The notes under the pieces are model-generated. The model had not been told where the DNA came from. It ran no database searches and saw only the letters and a list, made by a program, of their open reading frames with translations. The translations under genes and the position numbers were made by a program. From Otis tarda (taxonomy: Eukaryota; Chordata; Aves; Otidiformes; Otididae): a stretch of 64,000 bases of DNA. Shown piece after piece: positions 1 to 12,500 of this stretch. Location: the NCBI GenBank assembly GCA_026413225.1, contig CM048552.1, positions 44,593,001 through 44,657,000 of the forward strand, in the 5' to 3' direction. Numbering within the stretch: position 1 is the first letter of the stretch; each line of letters starts with the position of its first letter.

Positions 1-3000
1 GATGCATTAATTTGAGAGAATCTGCAAGTATAAATAAGGGAGTGTCAGGTAAGGGGTGTCTGTTTGTACATTCAGAAACCTGATGTAACGGGTAGGTGAA
101 ATACAATATCCATTTGGCAAGCTTCATCCTTCTTCAAGCTGCTGTTATTTTTACTTTCAGACCTGTGTCTTGTAACCTGCATATAGGTCCTGGCTTGACT
201 TGTAAAGAAACCAACCTTAATTCAAATAAAAGATTCTTAAGCAACTTTATTTGTTAGAAATATGTAAAAAGGCCACATGGTACTTGTATTACATGGAACT
301 GGTAAGGAAAATTTCTCATAATTCTTTTCAGTAGGATTTTGAATTGAATTCCACTTCCATGTCAGTCTCTTTTTGATGTGATAAAAAACGTTGTCCTAGA
401 AAGGACTCTTTTCTAGTAGTTTTGGGAAGTTGATATTTCAGTCCAGTGTTGTGTTTGGAAAATATGGATTGATTTCCCAGGAAATATACAGCACAAAGAT
501 GCATGCTATTCTTTGACAGTACTCCTTCATTGTAAGGGAATCTTTAGCATTCAGGAACTGTTAACCTAAGATAAAGAGCAGATGCTTTTGGGATACCCTT
601 TCTGAATTAATATCTAGTTCAAGCACCAACAAACTATTTTTTTTTCTTGTATGTAAAATGTCTTATTGACCCATGGGAAGTGAATGTACAGCGTAGAGAT
701 TAGAGTACTGGCTAATATGAGAATGATATATCGACTGGTAATTGAGAAGACAATGGAAGAAAGAGCAGCAATTACAAAGACCTATTCATGAAGTTTTAGA
801 ACTTGTGATTCTTGTTTAAAATTGGTGGACTTTCATTCAGTCTTATTCACTGTTGTCCAAAAAGCAGGGATAAATGCAGACAAGTTAGTATGACATTCTG
901 GTTTATATTATTTTCATTAAAAGTCCATCAGAAAGTCAAGCAAATACAAACTAATTTTCAGAAATGTCAGATTCCTCCTCTCCCCTCAGGGTTTTTTGAT
1001 TCAGGGCTCTTGATTAGAAATGTTTATCAGTTCCCAGTTCATGCAAATCCTACTGGTACATCACTGTTAACAGTGATGCCATGTTCGCTACCTCTCAGTA
1101 GCAAACCTAATGACTGTGCTTTGGTGATGGGAGAATACCTTTCTCACCTGATCTGTTGCAGTATGGTTTTTAGCTCTTGCCATGCAATATGTATAGCAAG
1201 ATATACTCTGTACTACCACTTATGTTTATTGTAATGTAGTCAAAAAAGATACTGTCCCTTCCACTGTCTTTTCCAATTCACTGTTCCTTAAGAAAAATAC
1301 AGATTTTTGTTCTATTCCAAGGAAAAGAGGAAAAAAGTTGAGGTGAGTAACTTACTCAATATACATACTGTACAGCAAACAGAGCTCCCAAACTGTTGAA
1401 TAAATTGTGATTTTTCTCTTCCTGCAACTTTCAGTGTGATCCTGGATAGGATAGGTTAGATCATATTGATACTGTGTCACCACCAGAATTATAGGTTGGA
1501 TGGTGTTCTTGTTGGAAGAAAAGATCAGGATCATGTGGGGAATGTGCATTATGTAGAAGAAGGAACAGAGAAAGATGGGGAAACAGCTAAGCAAACTTTT
1601 TAGCCTGTCTTTATTAGCACTGAGAGTTGATAATTCTTGTTCTGTGTCCCACAGCTGAGTTAGGCCCTAGCTTAACTGTGCTGTGTTAATGCTAATTTTC
1701 AGCTACTTGCTTACACCTTATGTAAAGCCACCGCAAGTTTCTGTAATTTTGTTCTTCTTGTAGCTTCTTTTAATACTTGAATAGTAATTTAACAACTTCT
1801 GAAGTGGCAGGTGAATGCTATGGAAGCTGAGAAAATTCACAGCAAAAACAAGTGTAATTTCCTGATACAAGAGAACTGAAAATAGTTTTGACCATACTGA
1901 TCAGATTAAAGCTGAAGACAAACCTGCTTTGTTGTGCTGATACTTGAGGGTGGCATGACCTGTGAATTCCAGGCAAAGTCACCTGAGACTTGGAACATCT
2001 CTAGAATGATAAAGCCATGTTTTTAAAGTAATAGTCTCATACTGTGTTCCTGCGAATATTTGCAACCACCTACACTTTATTTTCTGTGGCTCAGAGTTAG
2101 AACACCATTTAGAAGTAATTTCTATAGATTTTTTTTTTTTCTTAGAGGGAAAGAGACAAGAGCAACTGGTCTTATTTCAAACTTAGACTCTTTTATACAG
2201 CTTGCTAGTTTTTATTCCTTTCCTATAATAACAGCTCTTGTAGTATAAAAGCATTATGTGAAATTGAGCTTTCTTAAGAAAAAGAGGAAAGTGAGAAGGG
2301 AGGAATTTCTAACTGCCTAACTGTGGGGATAATTAGGAAGGCATAGGCATTACAGGGCATATTCATGCTGTCTAATTTGGAGGTTCTGAACAAGGCATTT
2401 TATGTTGGTGCCTCAGTGGGGATTCCAGACCTCTTCACCAGTGTTCAATTTATCAGTCAGGAGTTAGATGAATTAATATCTTCCTAGGAATGAAAAACTA
2501 GGAGATGCTTGTCTTCTGACACCCCCTCCTCCCCGAAAAAAAAACCCCTCCAAAATGCTGTGGTTAGTAAAACTTTAGTGTTTGTAGGTAGAGGAGGAGT
2601 AACATAATAAAATCTTTCAGCAGTTTGATTACCTTTCCTTAGATTGTTCCTTCTCAGTTTATGTTGGCAACACTGGAAATTTAGGTCTGACTTCTCTACC
2701 CTTTTTATTTTTGAGCCTTTTTTGTTACCTGAAATAGTTTTCACTAAGAAATACTAGTGAAATCTCCAGGATTATAGAAGAGATATTCCTATTTTTTCTG
2801 CGTTATTTACAGTAAATTCTGTGAGGCACTACCTCTTCTCTAATCTTGACCGATACTGTCAGGAACTGGAAGAGATTTGACATTGGTTCACCTTCTGAAC
2901 CTCTGAATGTATAGCTCCAAAACAGAACAGTTGACCCTTTGATACTGCCTTACAGTGATAAGATAATCAACCAAGAATGGATTGATGTTTTTTTTTTTTT

Positions 3001-3408
3001 TCTGATATTCATTCTTCCCAAGGATATTGACTTGTGAAATAACCCGTGAAATACATCTGCCCTACACAGTATTTCTGTCACGACTTTGCTGTAGGCAGTT
3101 CCATACTGACATGGTATAACCTCTTACCCAGCAGAATAAACTACAGGTGTAATGCAGAAAGTTTTTATTTTTAACTGTCTGCTATGGAATGGCACAAGTT
3201 CCCTTGTGAAGAATGCAAATTTTTGTAATGAACTTATATTCATTAGATAATACATAAAATATGAATTCTGAATCTTCCATTGCTTGTCTGGGTTTTTTAT
3301 GTATTTCATTATTTTGATATGCTGAAGTAGAAGCAAGATTTAAAACCAATAAATACTGAATGACACTAAGAACAACCTTAACTGACAGTATTTGTGTCCT
3401 CTTAACAG
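1..3408 (+). other. ACSS3: ACSS3 intron (partial), no recognisable gene
   Basis: AT-rich sequence upstream of the first recognised ACSS3 exon. I looked for the preceding exon (the VLDHWWQT region) and for the ATP-binding motifs of the N-terminal domain and found neither. The open frames of 60-140 codons here have no family motif or splice context. Only short T-runs and simple AT-rich sequence stand out. Confidence 0.7.
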
Positions 3409-3504
3409 AATCTGGTTCTGCAATTACTGCTTCCTGTATTGGTTTGGGGAACTCTACAACACCTCCACCCGGACAGGCAGGAAAACCAGTGCCAGGATAC
3501 AATG
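3409..3504 (+). CDS. ACSS3: ACSS3 coding exon (ESGSAIT...VPGYN)
   Basis: The acceptor is ...tcttaacag at 3400-3408 and the donor is G|gtaaga after 3504. The first two bases complete a Glu codon begun in the previous exon. The exon reads (E)[15 protein letters not shown], then a Pro-rich [14 protein letters not shown], and ends one base into a Val codon. This matches the vertebrate ACSS3 segment downstream of the WWQTE motif. The exon that should carry WWQTE is not in the window. Confidence 0.93.
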
Positions 3505-6500
3505 GTAAGACTGCACCAGATATGCCACTAGAAAAGGATATTGCTCAGTATTCCTCAGTAAGTGCTTTTTAATTTTCATATCTCATAGGGAAAGCAAATT
3601 ACAGTCTTATTCACACATTTTCCTCCTTCCTGTAACAGGAAGCTCTGCTATTTTGTGTGTTGTGGAATGTGATTGTGAATAAGAAATTCAGAGTTATGTT
3701 CAAGAAAACTGATCAACTGTCTTTACGATATGAAAGAGCTAGCATGTTGTTCTACACTAGATATAACAAAGATATGAAAAAACAATACTGTGCTTTAAGA
3801 CTTTATCTACAGTTGCACTGTTTGAAATAACAGCAGCAGTAAAATTTGCATTGGCAAATCAGGAAGAAAAATGTTAGTAATAACCATCAGCAAAAGAGGA
3901 AATGATGACTAGACAATTAATTGCTGTAACTTGCACTTTTAGTGTTCTGTTATACCTGTGTTTTCAATTTTCAGAGCCTAAATAGTTTTCATTTGGGAGA
4001 TGTACATCGAATAATTATGTCTCAGAAACATATTAATTTGATTGATTAGATTTTATTATGGTCCTACAATTTCATATGAGAAGTATTCTGAAGTGCATGA
4101 AGAAAAATTTTACTGAGGTGTATGTCTTCCACAAATACATCGTAGTGAGCTAACAAGCAGCTTGGCAATGATATAAATCTTTTATTTAAACTCATCTCAT
4201 ACTTTTTTTGAAGAAAATCAAAGTCAGTTTTCTGTACAGGTTCTTTGTATGGGTAAATTGGGCTCATATTTGAGACAGTTGCTAAGCACATTATTTTTCA
4301 GTACTTATGGAGCATTTTTATTTCCAGCTGTCAGAACTGGTGGACCAACATTAAAATGATAAGTGTTCATTGTCTGGAAGGTATTTGCATGCAGAGGGTG
4401 CAGCAACAGGATTAAGAATACAAAAATATTTTAATACCTGGGAACCCTGATTTTAGCACAGTTTTAAAGAATTATGGGAAGTCTGAAAAATAATTACATT
4501 AAAGATCAAACTATGTTCAGCAAAAATTATCACATCATTGGGCAGAAAGAGCTAAGTTGTTTTTTCTCTGAATATATACAAGTGGAAGGAAGCCTTAAAG
4601 AAAGTAAACATTTTTAGCAGCTCTGGGTTTTGGCAGTTATAGTTATGGCACGAAGACAAGCAATAGCTTAAAAACAACATTAAAACAAAGCCGTGAAGTT
4701 TGTCCAGAGTTGTAATAAATAGGGAACAGTGGAAGAATGTAATTGCATCACGCATGCTATCACATGATAGTCAGGCCTAGAAAGAAGTATGAGTAGCAAG
4801 AATATAAAAATTTCCTACGATTTTTTTTTAACATTAGGCCTAATGTAGTAAAAGAATTTCTTCAACTAGAATGAAGGGAATGTCTTTACCATGCCTTAAA
4901 AGGGAAACATAAAATGAGCACTAAAATTCACTAAAGATTTGTGAAAGAACTTTACTTCTTTCAGTCTTTGGTTTGAGGCCAATTCTGTCCTGTCATGCAA
5001 CCTTTCATAAAAGAGTGGATCTTGAAATTACTCTGTACTGGCAGCTGTCTTGCTTTCACCCACTTCTGTTTTGATGTTGTTCTGCTACTGTGACTTTATT
5101 AACTAGAAGAGATCCTTATGCCATTTTTTTTTTTTAACACAGCCAAATGTTTTCCCTGTCACAGTATTGCTAACATAAACTGATTTCTTTGCTGACTTTT
5201 TTTTTGAACGTAAGGAATAAAGCAGTATTTAGCTATGATATCAAAGTGCAGTGGCACAAATTGCAGTGGCACAAATCAAGATATCATATTAATTTCTAGC
5301 TCTGTTGCTAGACAGAGACATTAAATCAGACATTATATTGTGCTTGCTCTTTGATCTACTTGAACTCTTTCCAGATAATTTCGTTGCATTTTTTTTCAAA
5401 CTGAAGCAAGTCTCACATTTAGAAAAATTAAGTCAGTTCTGGAGTAATTCAGGAGTGAGCGGTATAGTATCTCTCTTCCCCAAATTTTTGTACATTGAAA
5501 TACACTACGTGCAAGAAGGAGAGTAAATTGCTACCTTGACAAAATAGTTACAATAAACTGATGAGATTTTACTTTAGTGTAATAACAGCAGGAAAAAATA
5601 GGAGAGAATGCATTGAAAGCTACGTGTGAGTGGGTCTTTTTCATTGTGTGTTCTGAGCCTAAATTCTCCAAATCTAACGATGCTATGTTCTTAGATATGT
5701 TCTTACACTATCTAAAAACATATAAGGAAAAAAATGTGTTTACAAATTACAAATGCATTTTATTTATGCCATTCTTGCCATTTTTAATAAGTATCTTCTA
5801 TATGTCTGTTCATCCTTTTGATTTCATACCCCAGTTACTCCTTCTAAGTCACTGGCCTTGTGTACTTGTTTGTCTGTGTGTGCTGAGCCATTGCTCTCAG
5901 CAGGCTCTTCAGTTACTTAAAAGTTGCCATCCTCTCTGAGGGAGTGGCTTCAGCCAGAAATAGTAAATTACAAATACTGGCATTCTTTGGGCAGATAGGA
6001 TATGATATTATTCATAAGAGTCTTAGGGTTTTAGTCAGAAGTCTGTCATCCTTTTTTCCCAGTTTCCTCTGGAAATTTTTATTACAGAATGTAAGATTAT
6101 TTGTAGTAATTTAGATCCAGCTGAACATTGCTTTCTTTGCTTGAGCAGGCTTCAAAAAGCATGCTTTTAAATCCATGTCAGCCCAGTCTGTCAGAACCTT
6201 CTCTCCCTGTTTTTCCATGGTTTAGTGGTTTCGCTTTGTTTAATTCCATTTACCGCAGGCCAGGCTGGTATCTGTCACTCCTTCCTTATGCCCAAACCTG
6301 CAGATGGAGTGGGCGGTTGTAGATTTCCCAGATGACTGCACTGAAGAGGATATTTCAGGTGTTTTTCCACAGAAACCTCAGTACCAGGATATGATGCTTT
6401 CACTGAGGGTGATGGGCCAGTGTCATCCAGGGAGAAGGTTTCTGTTGGGAGGTCTGGATTCTTCTCTGTGCTCTAGAATTACTGTGCTGTGAGGCTTTGG

Positions 6501-9500
6501 GTAGTTCACAAGTTACTTTAACTCTTTGTGCTAGTCCAGAATAAGCCTTGTCAGCTGGGGAGCATCTTTCTGAGTCTGCTGAGAGCCTTTGAAAACCAGG
6601 CACACTTATTTACTGATAATAGCATTTTTTACATTAACAGGCTTGGCCTCGAGTGATCTTAGTTGTTATTTCTTAATTGTGTTACCTACACAGGTTTTCT
6701 TGTATTTGTCATGTATCTGAAGGGTCCTTTCCTATTTGGAAGTTTAGATTTTCCAGTATGAAGGTGCCTTTTAATTTTCAGTTCTGTATTTCTCCCTTTG
6801 GAGACTTTCTGTTATTTCTTCTCCCAAAGCATCGGTATTATTTATGGCTTTTTGTACTTAAAGCTGGATGTTAATAAGGTCATGAGATCACCCAGTTGGC
6901 ACTCCCAGATTACTTAATTCCTTCTGTTGCTTGCTGTATTGCCATTCCAAGGTGTTACAGAAGTTGATATCCATGAGGAAAGACACTGTCCTCCCCCCCC
7001 AAAATACACTACTTAACAGGAGTTCTCTTTCTGTATTACTTTTTTACAGTGATGGTTCTGGATGAAAATAAGGAACCAGTGAAGGCGAACACTTTGGGAA
7101 ATATTGTGGTAAAGTAAGCAAACTAAGTATTTTACAGTTAGGAGAAGCTGCCTAGATGAGTTGATTGTCTTTTGACTGAAGGTTTTTTATATATAATAAC
7201 TGAAGTAATGAGGGTTGAAAAGCATGGCTGTCTCTGATATTGATACCAAGCTGCCAGAACTTTTAATGTCCATTGTTGTTGAAAAATTGCAGATGAAATT
7301 ATGTGAGTGAATGAGTGTGCACTGCTGTGTTTTTTCTTAGACTACAGCAAAGTTTACCATTTTCTTAATTACCAGCCTGTTGGCACAGGATGAAGCCTTC
7401 CTGTTGTGATCTATGAGCAAGCTATTGAATCATTCACTAAACTGAAAGATAAAATACTGAACTAGTACTGCAGTGCAGACTGACAGGCTTTTGTTTACAG
7501 GTGTGATGCTTCCTTCTCTTTCGCCGTCTCCTAATCCCAACTGACGCATATTCTTAGAGGGTGAATGTGTATTTTGTTTTCTCTAAATCAGCAGGATGTC
7601 TCTGCCTGTGCTTTGCATGAAACAGTGTTCAGTTGTGGTAGTATTTGAACAAAATACCTATAGGAAAAGACTCCAGCAAAAAAAAAGAAAGAAAAAATCC
7701 CTGCTGTGCATCATGTAGGTGATTTTTAGTGCCATTTACCAGAGTCCTGTCAGATGAGTTCCATAAGCTTTAATATTCTCTTTAAAAGTACGCCTTTCTT
7801 AGCATCTTTTCTAAAATAAAGGGGCCTCTGTTTGGATAACACCGTCAACATCAGCGATGTTTCTCTCCCTCTGCTATTTCACTGTTGCCAGAACTTTTCC
7901 CTGCTTCTGTAAAGCTCGCTCGGCTGCTGCTTCTCTCAGCACATGCCAGCTCTGTATTCTTGATGTTTCAAAGGCTTTTAGGCAAATGGCATTTTCCTCA
8001 GACAGATAGCTACTTTGTGATTAACACGTTAGCTGTAGCCACCTCTGTGTTCAGTCACAGAACATACTTCAGTTCTGAATACTTACTGTGCCAGCAAGTG
8101 CAAGTCCCAAAAGAAATGCATTCATCCACTTCTTTTGTGGTAAAATTTAGGAGAGTCGCGGTTACTCAGAGTCTTCAGTGCTTGCTTAGATGAATGGAAG
8201 GAAATATAAAGATTAGCATTAACCTTCAATGAACTGCAATTCTATCAAAAGCCAAAGCATTCGGACAGATGTATGGATTTTGATGGGTTGTTAGAGGAGG
8301 TAGCTGAGGATCGAGGCAATGACCACATGAGCTGGGGATGAGACATGGAAGAGCTCCAGATGAGGTGTGGAGGTTTTATTCTCAGCTATGCTACTGATCT
8401 AATGTAACTAGACCACTGTGGAGACTAAGGTAGTATCACGTGAAGTTATTGTACTGTATGACACAATTGTGTGTTTTCAGGATGAAGTCTGTAGCCTGAC
8501 TAATTTTCAGGATCTTAGGCTAAGCCATCAGGGCACACAGGCACGTGTTTAAGTGCACACACCATCTCCCTTGAATCAGCAGACCCATATTTAGATGCAG
8601 TTTTCCTCAGACACATATGAGATTGTGCATTCATTCCATTGCTGAGTATGAATAATTAAAATTGCTTCAACCTTTAATAGACTGTGGTTTGCAGTATCAG
8701 TAATCCAGATCAGAGCGGAGGGCTGTCTTTCAAAGTAGTGCCTCTGTAGTGCCTGATGCCATAATAAAAGGTAGGCTTGTAATCAGTGAAGAGAGATAAG
8801 GTATTTTGTAAGAAAATTGATCCTAGCTGTCTTAGGCATTCAGCTAGCACGGAATAGATCGCCTTCCAGATGCACTCATGTTTCTCCACTAACTGCAGGG
8901 GTGACACAGCTACCTCAGGGTAGGTACTTAGCGTTAGCTATCAAAAAAAAGAAGTTAAATGAGATTAAATGATTAACTTAAATGATTAAATGAGAAGTTA
9001 AATGAGAAGCTAAATAAGATTCTGTCCTTAGCAGCTCTGCCAAACAAGCTGAATTATATCAACTGATAAGTAATATTGGTAGACTTGTGCATACATTTCT
9101 GAGTCATTACTCTACCTTTAAGTGCTTGTCAGGAGTGGGTATTGCCATATTAGAAGGTCCTGTTTGGGTTGTCAGACTCTTAAAGCCAGAATTTATCTTC
9201 CCTAATGTGGCCCCACGTTTAGGCATTTATCTTATGGGATTACAAATCTGTTTATATATTGATTTTTGTTGTTGATTGTTTTGTTTTGTTTTGTTTTACC
9301 AGGCGTGACTGTAGTCAAATAATTTGATAGGAAAAAGGAGTTGTTTTTGTTTTGATTTGTTTCTTTTCTGTTGGGTCACTCAAGAAAGACTAATTGCTCA
9401 GGATCACTATTATTTTGTCATGTCCGTATTGATTGTAATACCCATTCTGAAACAGAGGGGAGAGTAAGGGGCAAAGAAATTACGCTGTATCATTAACGTA

Positions 9501-12500
9501 GTCTATATGTAACCAATTGTGAGGTAGGTTAACTAGCACCTCTCTTTCTCTTCCAGCCTTTTTTTCTGACAATCTTTTTGAGACAATAGGATCTCTTGAA
9601 ATTTGTTCTGCAGCTTAACCCTCCCCCCCAAAAAAAAAAAAACAAAGCACTCCAACAAAACAAAACAAAGGTATTGATGAGCTTTAGGAGGCCAGTTGTG
9701 GATTTTTCAACACTTCCAACATCCAAGTCTGTGGACTGTTAACAGAAGTTGGTTTTAGGATATTATGGTTCACAGTGTCTTACATTTTTGTTCCAGGTTT
9801 CAGTCTCATAAGTGACAATTTGCTGCAGTGTTCAGTTGTTTTTTTGGTCATAAAAATCTGTGGCCATTAAGTTAAGTCATCACATTTTCTATCATCTGCT
9901 TCATTTTGCTAAGCAGTTATTTATATGTAAGACACTTCATTTTTTGATTAGAGCTAGTTTTCATAAAGCCCTCTTGCAAATAAGCTTTTCCTCTTTTTTT
10001 TTTCTCTTCAGCAGGCTTCTACATGTACAGACCCCTTAAAAACAGTAGGGATGGTCCTTGTCACTAGCAGTGTTTGTTTGTCCCCCCAGGGACATGTCCC
10101 CATGCAGCTAGAAGAAAATGGGACAGTCAGAATAGTTTTGACTGTTACTTTGTCATACACTCAGCAGCAAAATGTTGTGACTGTTTTAGAAAAAAAGCCA
10201 CAGGTGTTTGCTTTATCTGCAGAATACGTTTTATCTGCAGAATACATGAGCTAAGAAATATTCTTTAGTATTTCTTGGAGAGGAGAGTGGCCACACACTG
10301 CTTACAATACTAGCTGTGCAAAAGTGGTATGCTGCTGCTTTTGGTTATTTTTATCCCAGTCTAACTCCTGGTAAAGACTGTGGGGAGCTGCTTGAGGCCT
10401 ACAGTGCTCATAAGTACAGTATTTAAGATATCTATTCTTACAGCGGAGTTTTAAATTTGAATTTTATTCTGTAGGAGTCAAATACTTTAGGAAGGTAATT
10501 CTTACATTGAGTTACATCTTCCTGCCCCAAGTACATTCGTTTCTTTAGTCATCTGCCAACTGATACCTGTGTTTTTTTCATATAAACACCATCTGTGTCT
10601 GGAAAGATTTTTTGCTGACAATAGCTCTCATACAGATTAATTTACCTGGACAATGCAATAATATTTTTGACTTCACAAGTCTTTCAGGATAAAGTGATCA
10701 AAAGCAGTGTCACAACATTTATGATGAAAGGGCAAGGGAAAATGAAGCTCATGAAGGTGGGCTTGTATGAATTGTTTCTAAATTGATTTTTTTTGAGCTA
10801 GAATCTTTGGACATGAAAGATTCTGAGGAATTATTCCAAAGTGAAAATGGTAGCAGCAATGACCTCTGTTTCCATTAGCAGGTCCAGTCTGATTTAGTGA
10901 CACACTTCTGCTTGCGTTATTCTGACCTACCTGTAACTGATACGAATGTGAAAATGTGTATGTGTATGCATGTATGTGTAATCATGATTAGCCATGAGAA
11001 TTTTCTGTGTTGTCCATTTTCATAAGGAACATTAGCAAAGAGAAATCCCATTTAAATTCCAGTGCAGTGGGAAACTTAGTTTTCCTTTTGTACATTATGA
11101 AGATCACAAATCCATTATGTTTCTTTTATGAAGCAGTTATCACCACTGTGTCCAGGTGGGGTCACATGAGAATGGAGTAGAGGGGCAGAATCACTTCCCT
11201 CGGCCTGCTGGTCATGCTTCCGTTGATGCAGATCAGGATGTGGTTGACTTTCTGGGCTGCAACCGCATGTTGCCAGCTCACACTGAGCTTTACATCAACC
11301 AACACCTCTAAGTCCTTCTCCTCAGGGCTGCTCGCAATCCATACTCCACCCAGCCTATATTTGTGCCTGGGATTGCCCTGACTCATGTGCAGGACCCTGC
11401 ATTTGGCCTTGTTAAACTTCATGAGGTTTTCACAGGCCCACCTCTCCAGCCTGTCAAAGTTCAGTCGCAAGAGGACTACATTTACCTTGTGCTCATTCTG
11501 TGCAGAGAATAGACAGTAATGCCTGCCAGTAAATTTCCTACTAGATCCTACTTACACTTTTGTAGTGTTTATATAGTTAATTTTGTGCCATAATAATGGA
11601 GGTTTACAGGATAAGAATTTACACATTTTTTTACCCACCTCCACTGTGCAGAATCACGTAAGTATTTCTGTTTCATATTCAGAAAGAGGTGAGACAACAT
11701 AGTTATATTGTACAGTGATTCTGAAATGCTTTGGTTGCATTGGTTAAATTGCATTTAAGAATAGTGACTGTGTGAGAAGCTCTGCAGACCATCAATGTTG
11801 TGGAGTTTTTTTCATTAATTTGGGATTAGTGGAGGAAGAGGAAGGGAAATTACCGTATTCTATCAATAGTTAAAACAATTTAAGTGATTACCCATGCCAT
11901 TATATAGAGTAAAATCATGCAAAACTTTATGTACAGTGATGTAAGAGTGTAAAGTATTTATTAATGAGTTCTTATAAAGAAAGAGTCGTGATAAATTTAG
12001 AGCTTTTTATAATTTTAGATTTCAGGTTAGCTGAATAGAAATGTGACAGGGCTTTTGAGGCAAACTTCAGTTTATATCCTTTAGTGGAAGAGATGTTATT
12101 TAGAAGTAAGCAACCTGTTCACAGTTTCACTATTTGTGGTACTGTGTTCAGTCTTTATACATTATTTAGAGGGCAAATAGACATTCAATGAAAAGCTTAC
12201 TAATTTAATATTTTTTATAATGCATTAAAAAAAAAAAAGTCAGTGTCTATGTGGAAGTCTGAAGCAACCTGAAGCCAGGAATGTAACCAAGATGCACAAC
12301 AGAAATACTAACCAAAAGAGCTTAAAGGGAAGAAAAGGAAAAAAAAAAAAAAAGATGTACTTTTTTGCAGCACACTGTAGTACCTCGGCATCACATTAAA
12401 GAAAACAAAGGAAAATCTTGTAAGACTTGATGCGTCAACATTTCGGTGTTCTGACTTGGGGTACGCACTTGAGAAAGGTCACAGCTTTCGTTTGCACTCT

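Noticed and set aside
812-1234. 140-codon open frame on +
   Set aside because: No family motif and no splice context; it sits in an intron of ACSS3 and its composition is ordinary AT-rich intron.
5613-5939. 108-codon hydrophobic open frame on +
   Set aside because: Hydrophobicity comes from T-rich sequence; no signal-peptide logic, start context or homology was evident.
7885-8193. 102-codon open frame on +
   Set aside because: Intronic, no recognisable domain, no flanking splice sites that join ACSS3 in frame.
9250-9300. ttgttttgttttgttttg repeat considered as a retroposed tail
   Set aside because: Simple (TTTTG)n sequence with no element body attached and no target duplication.
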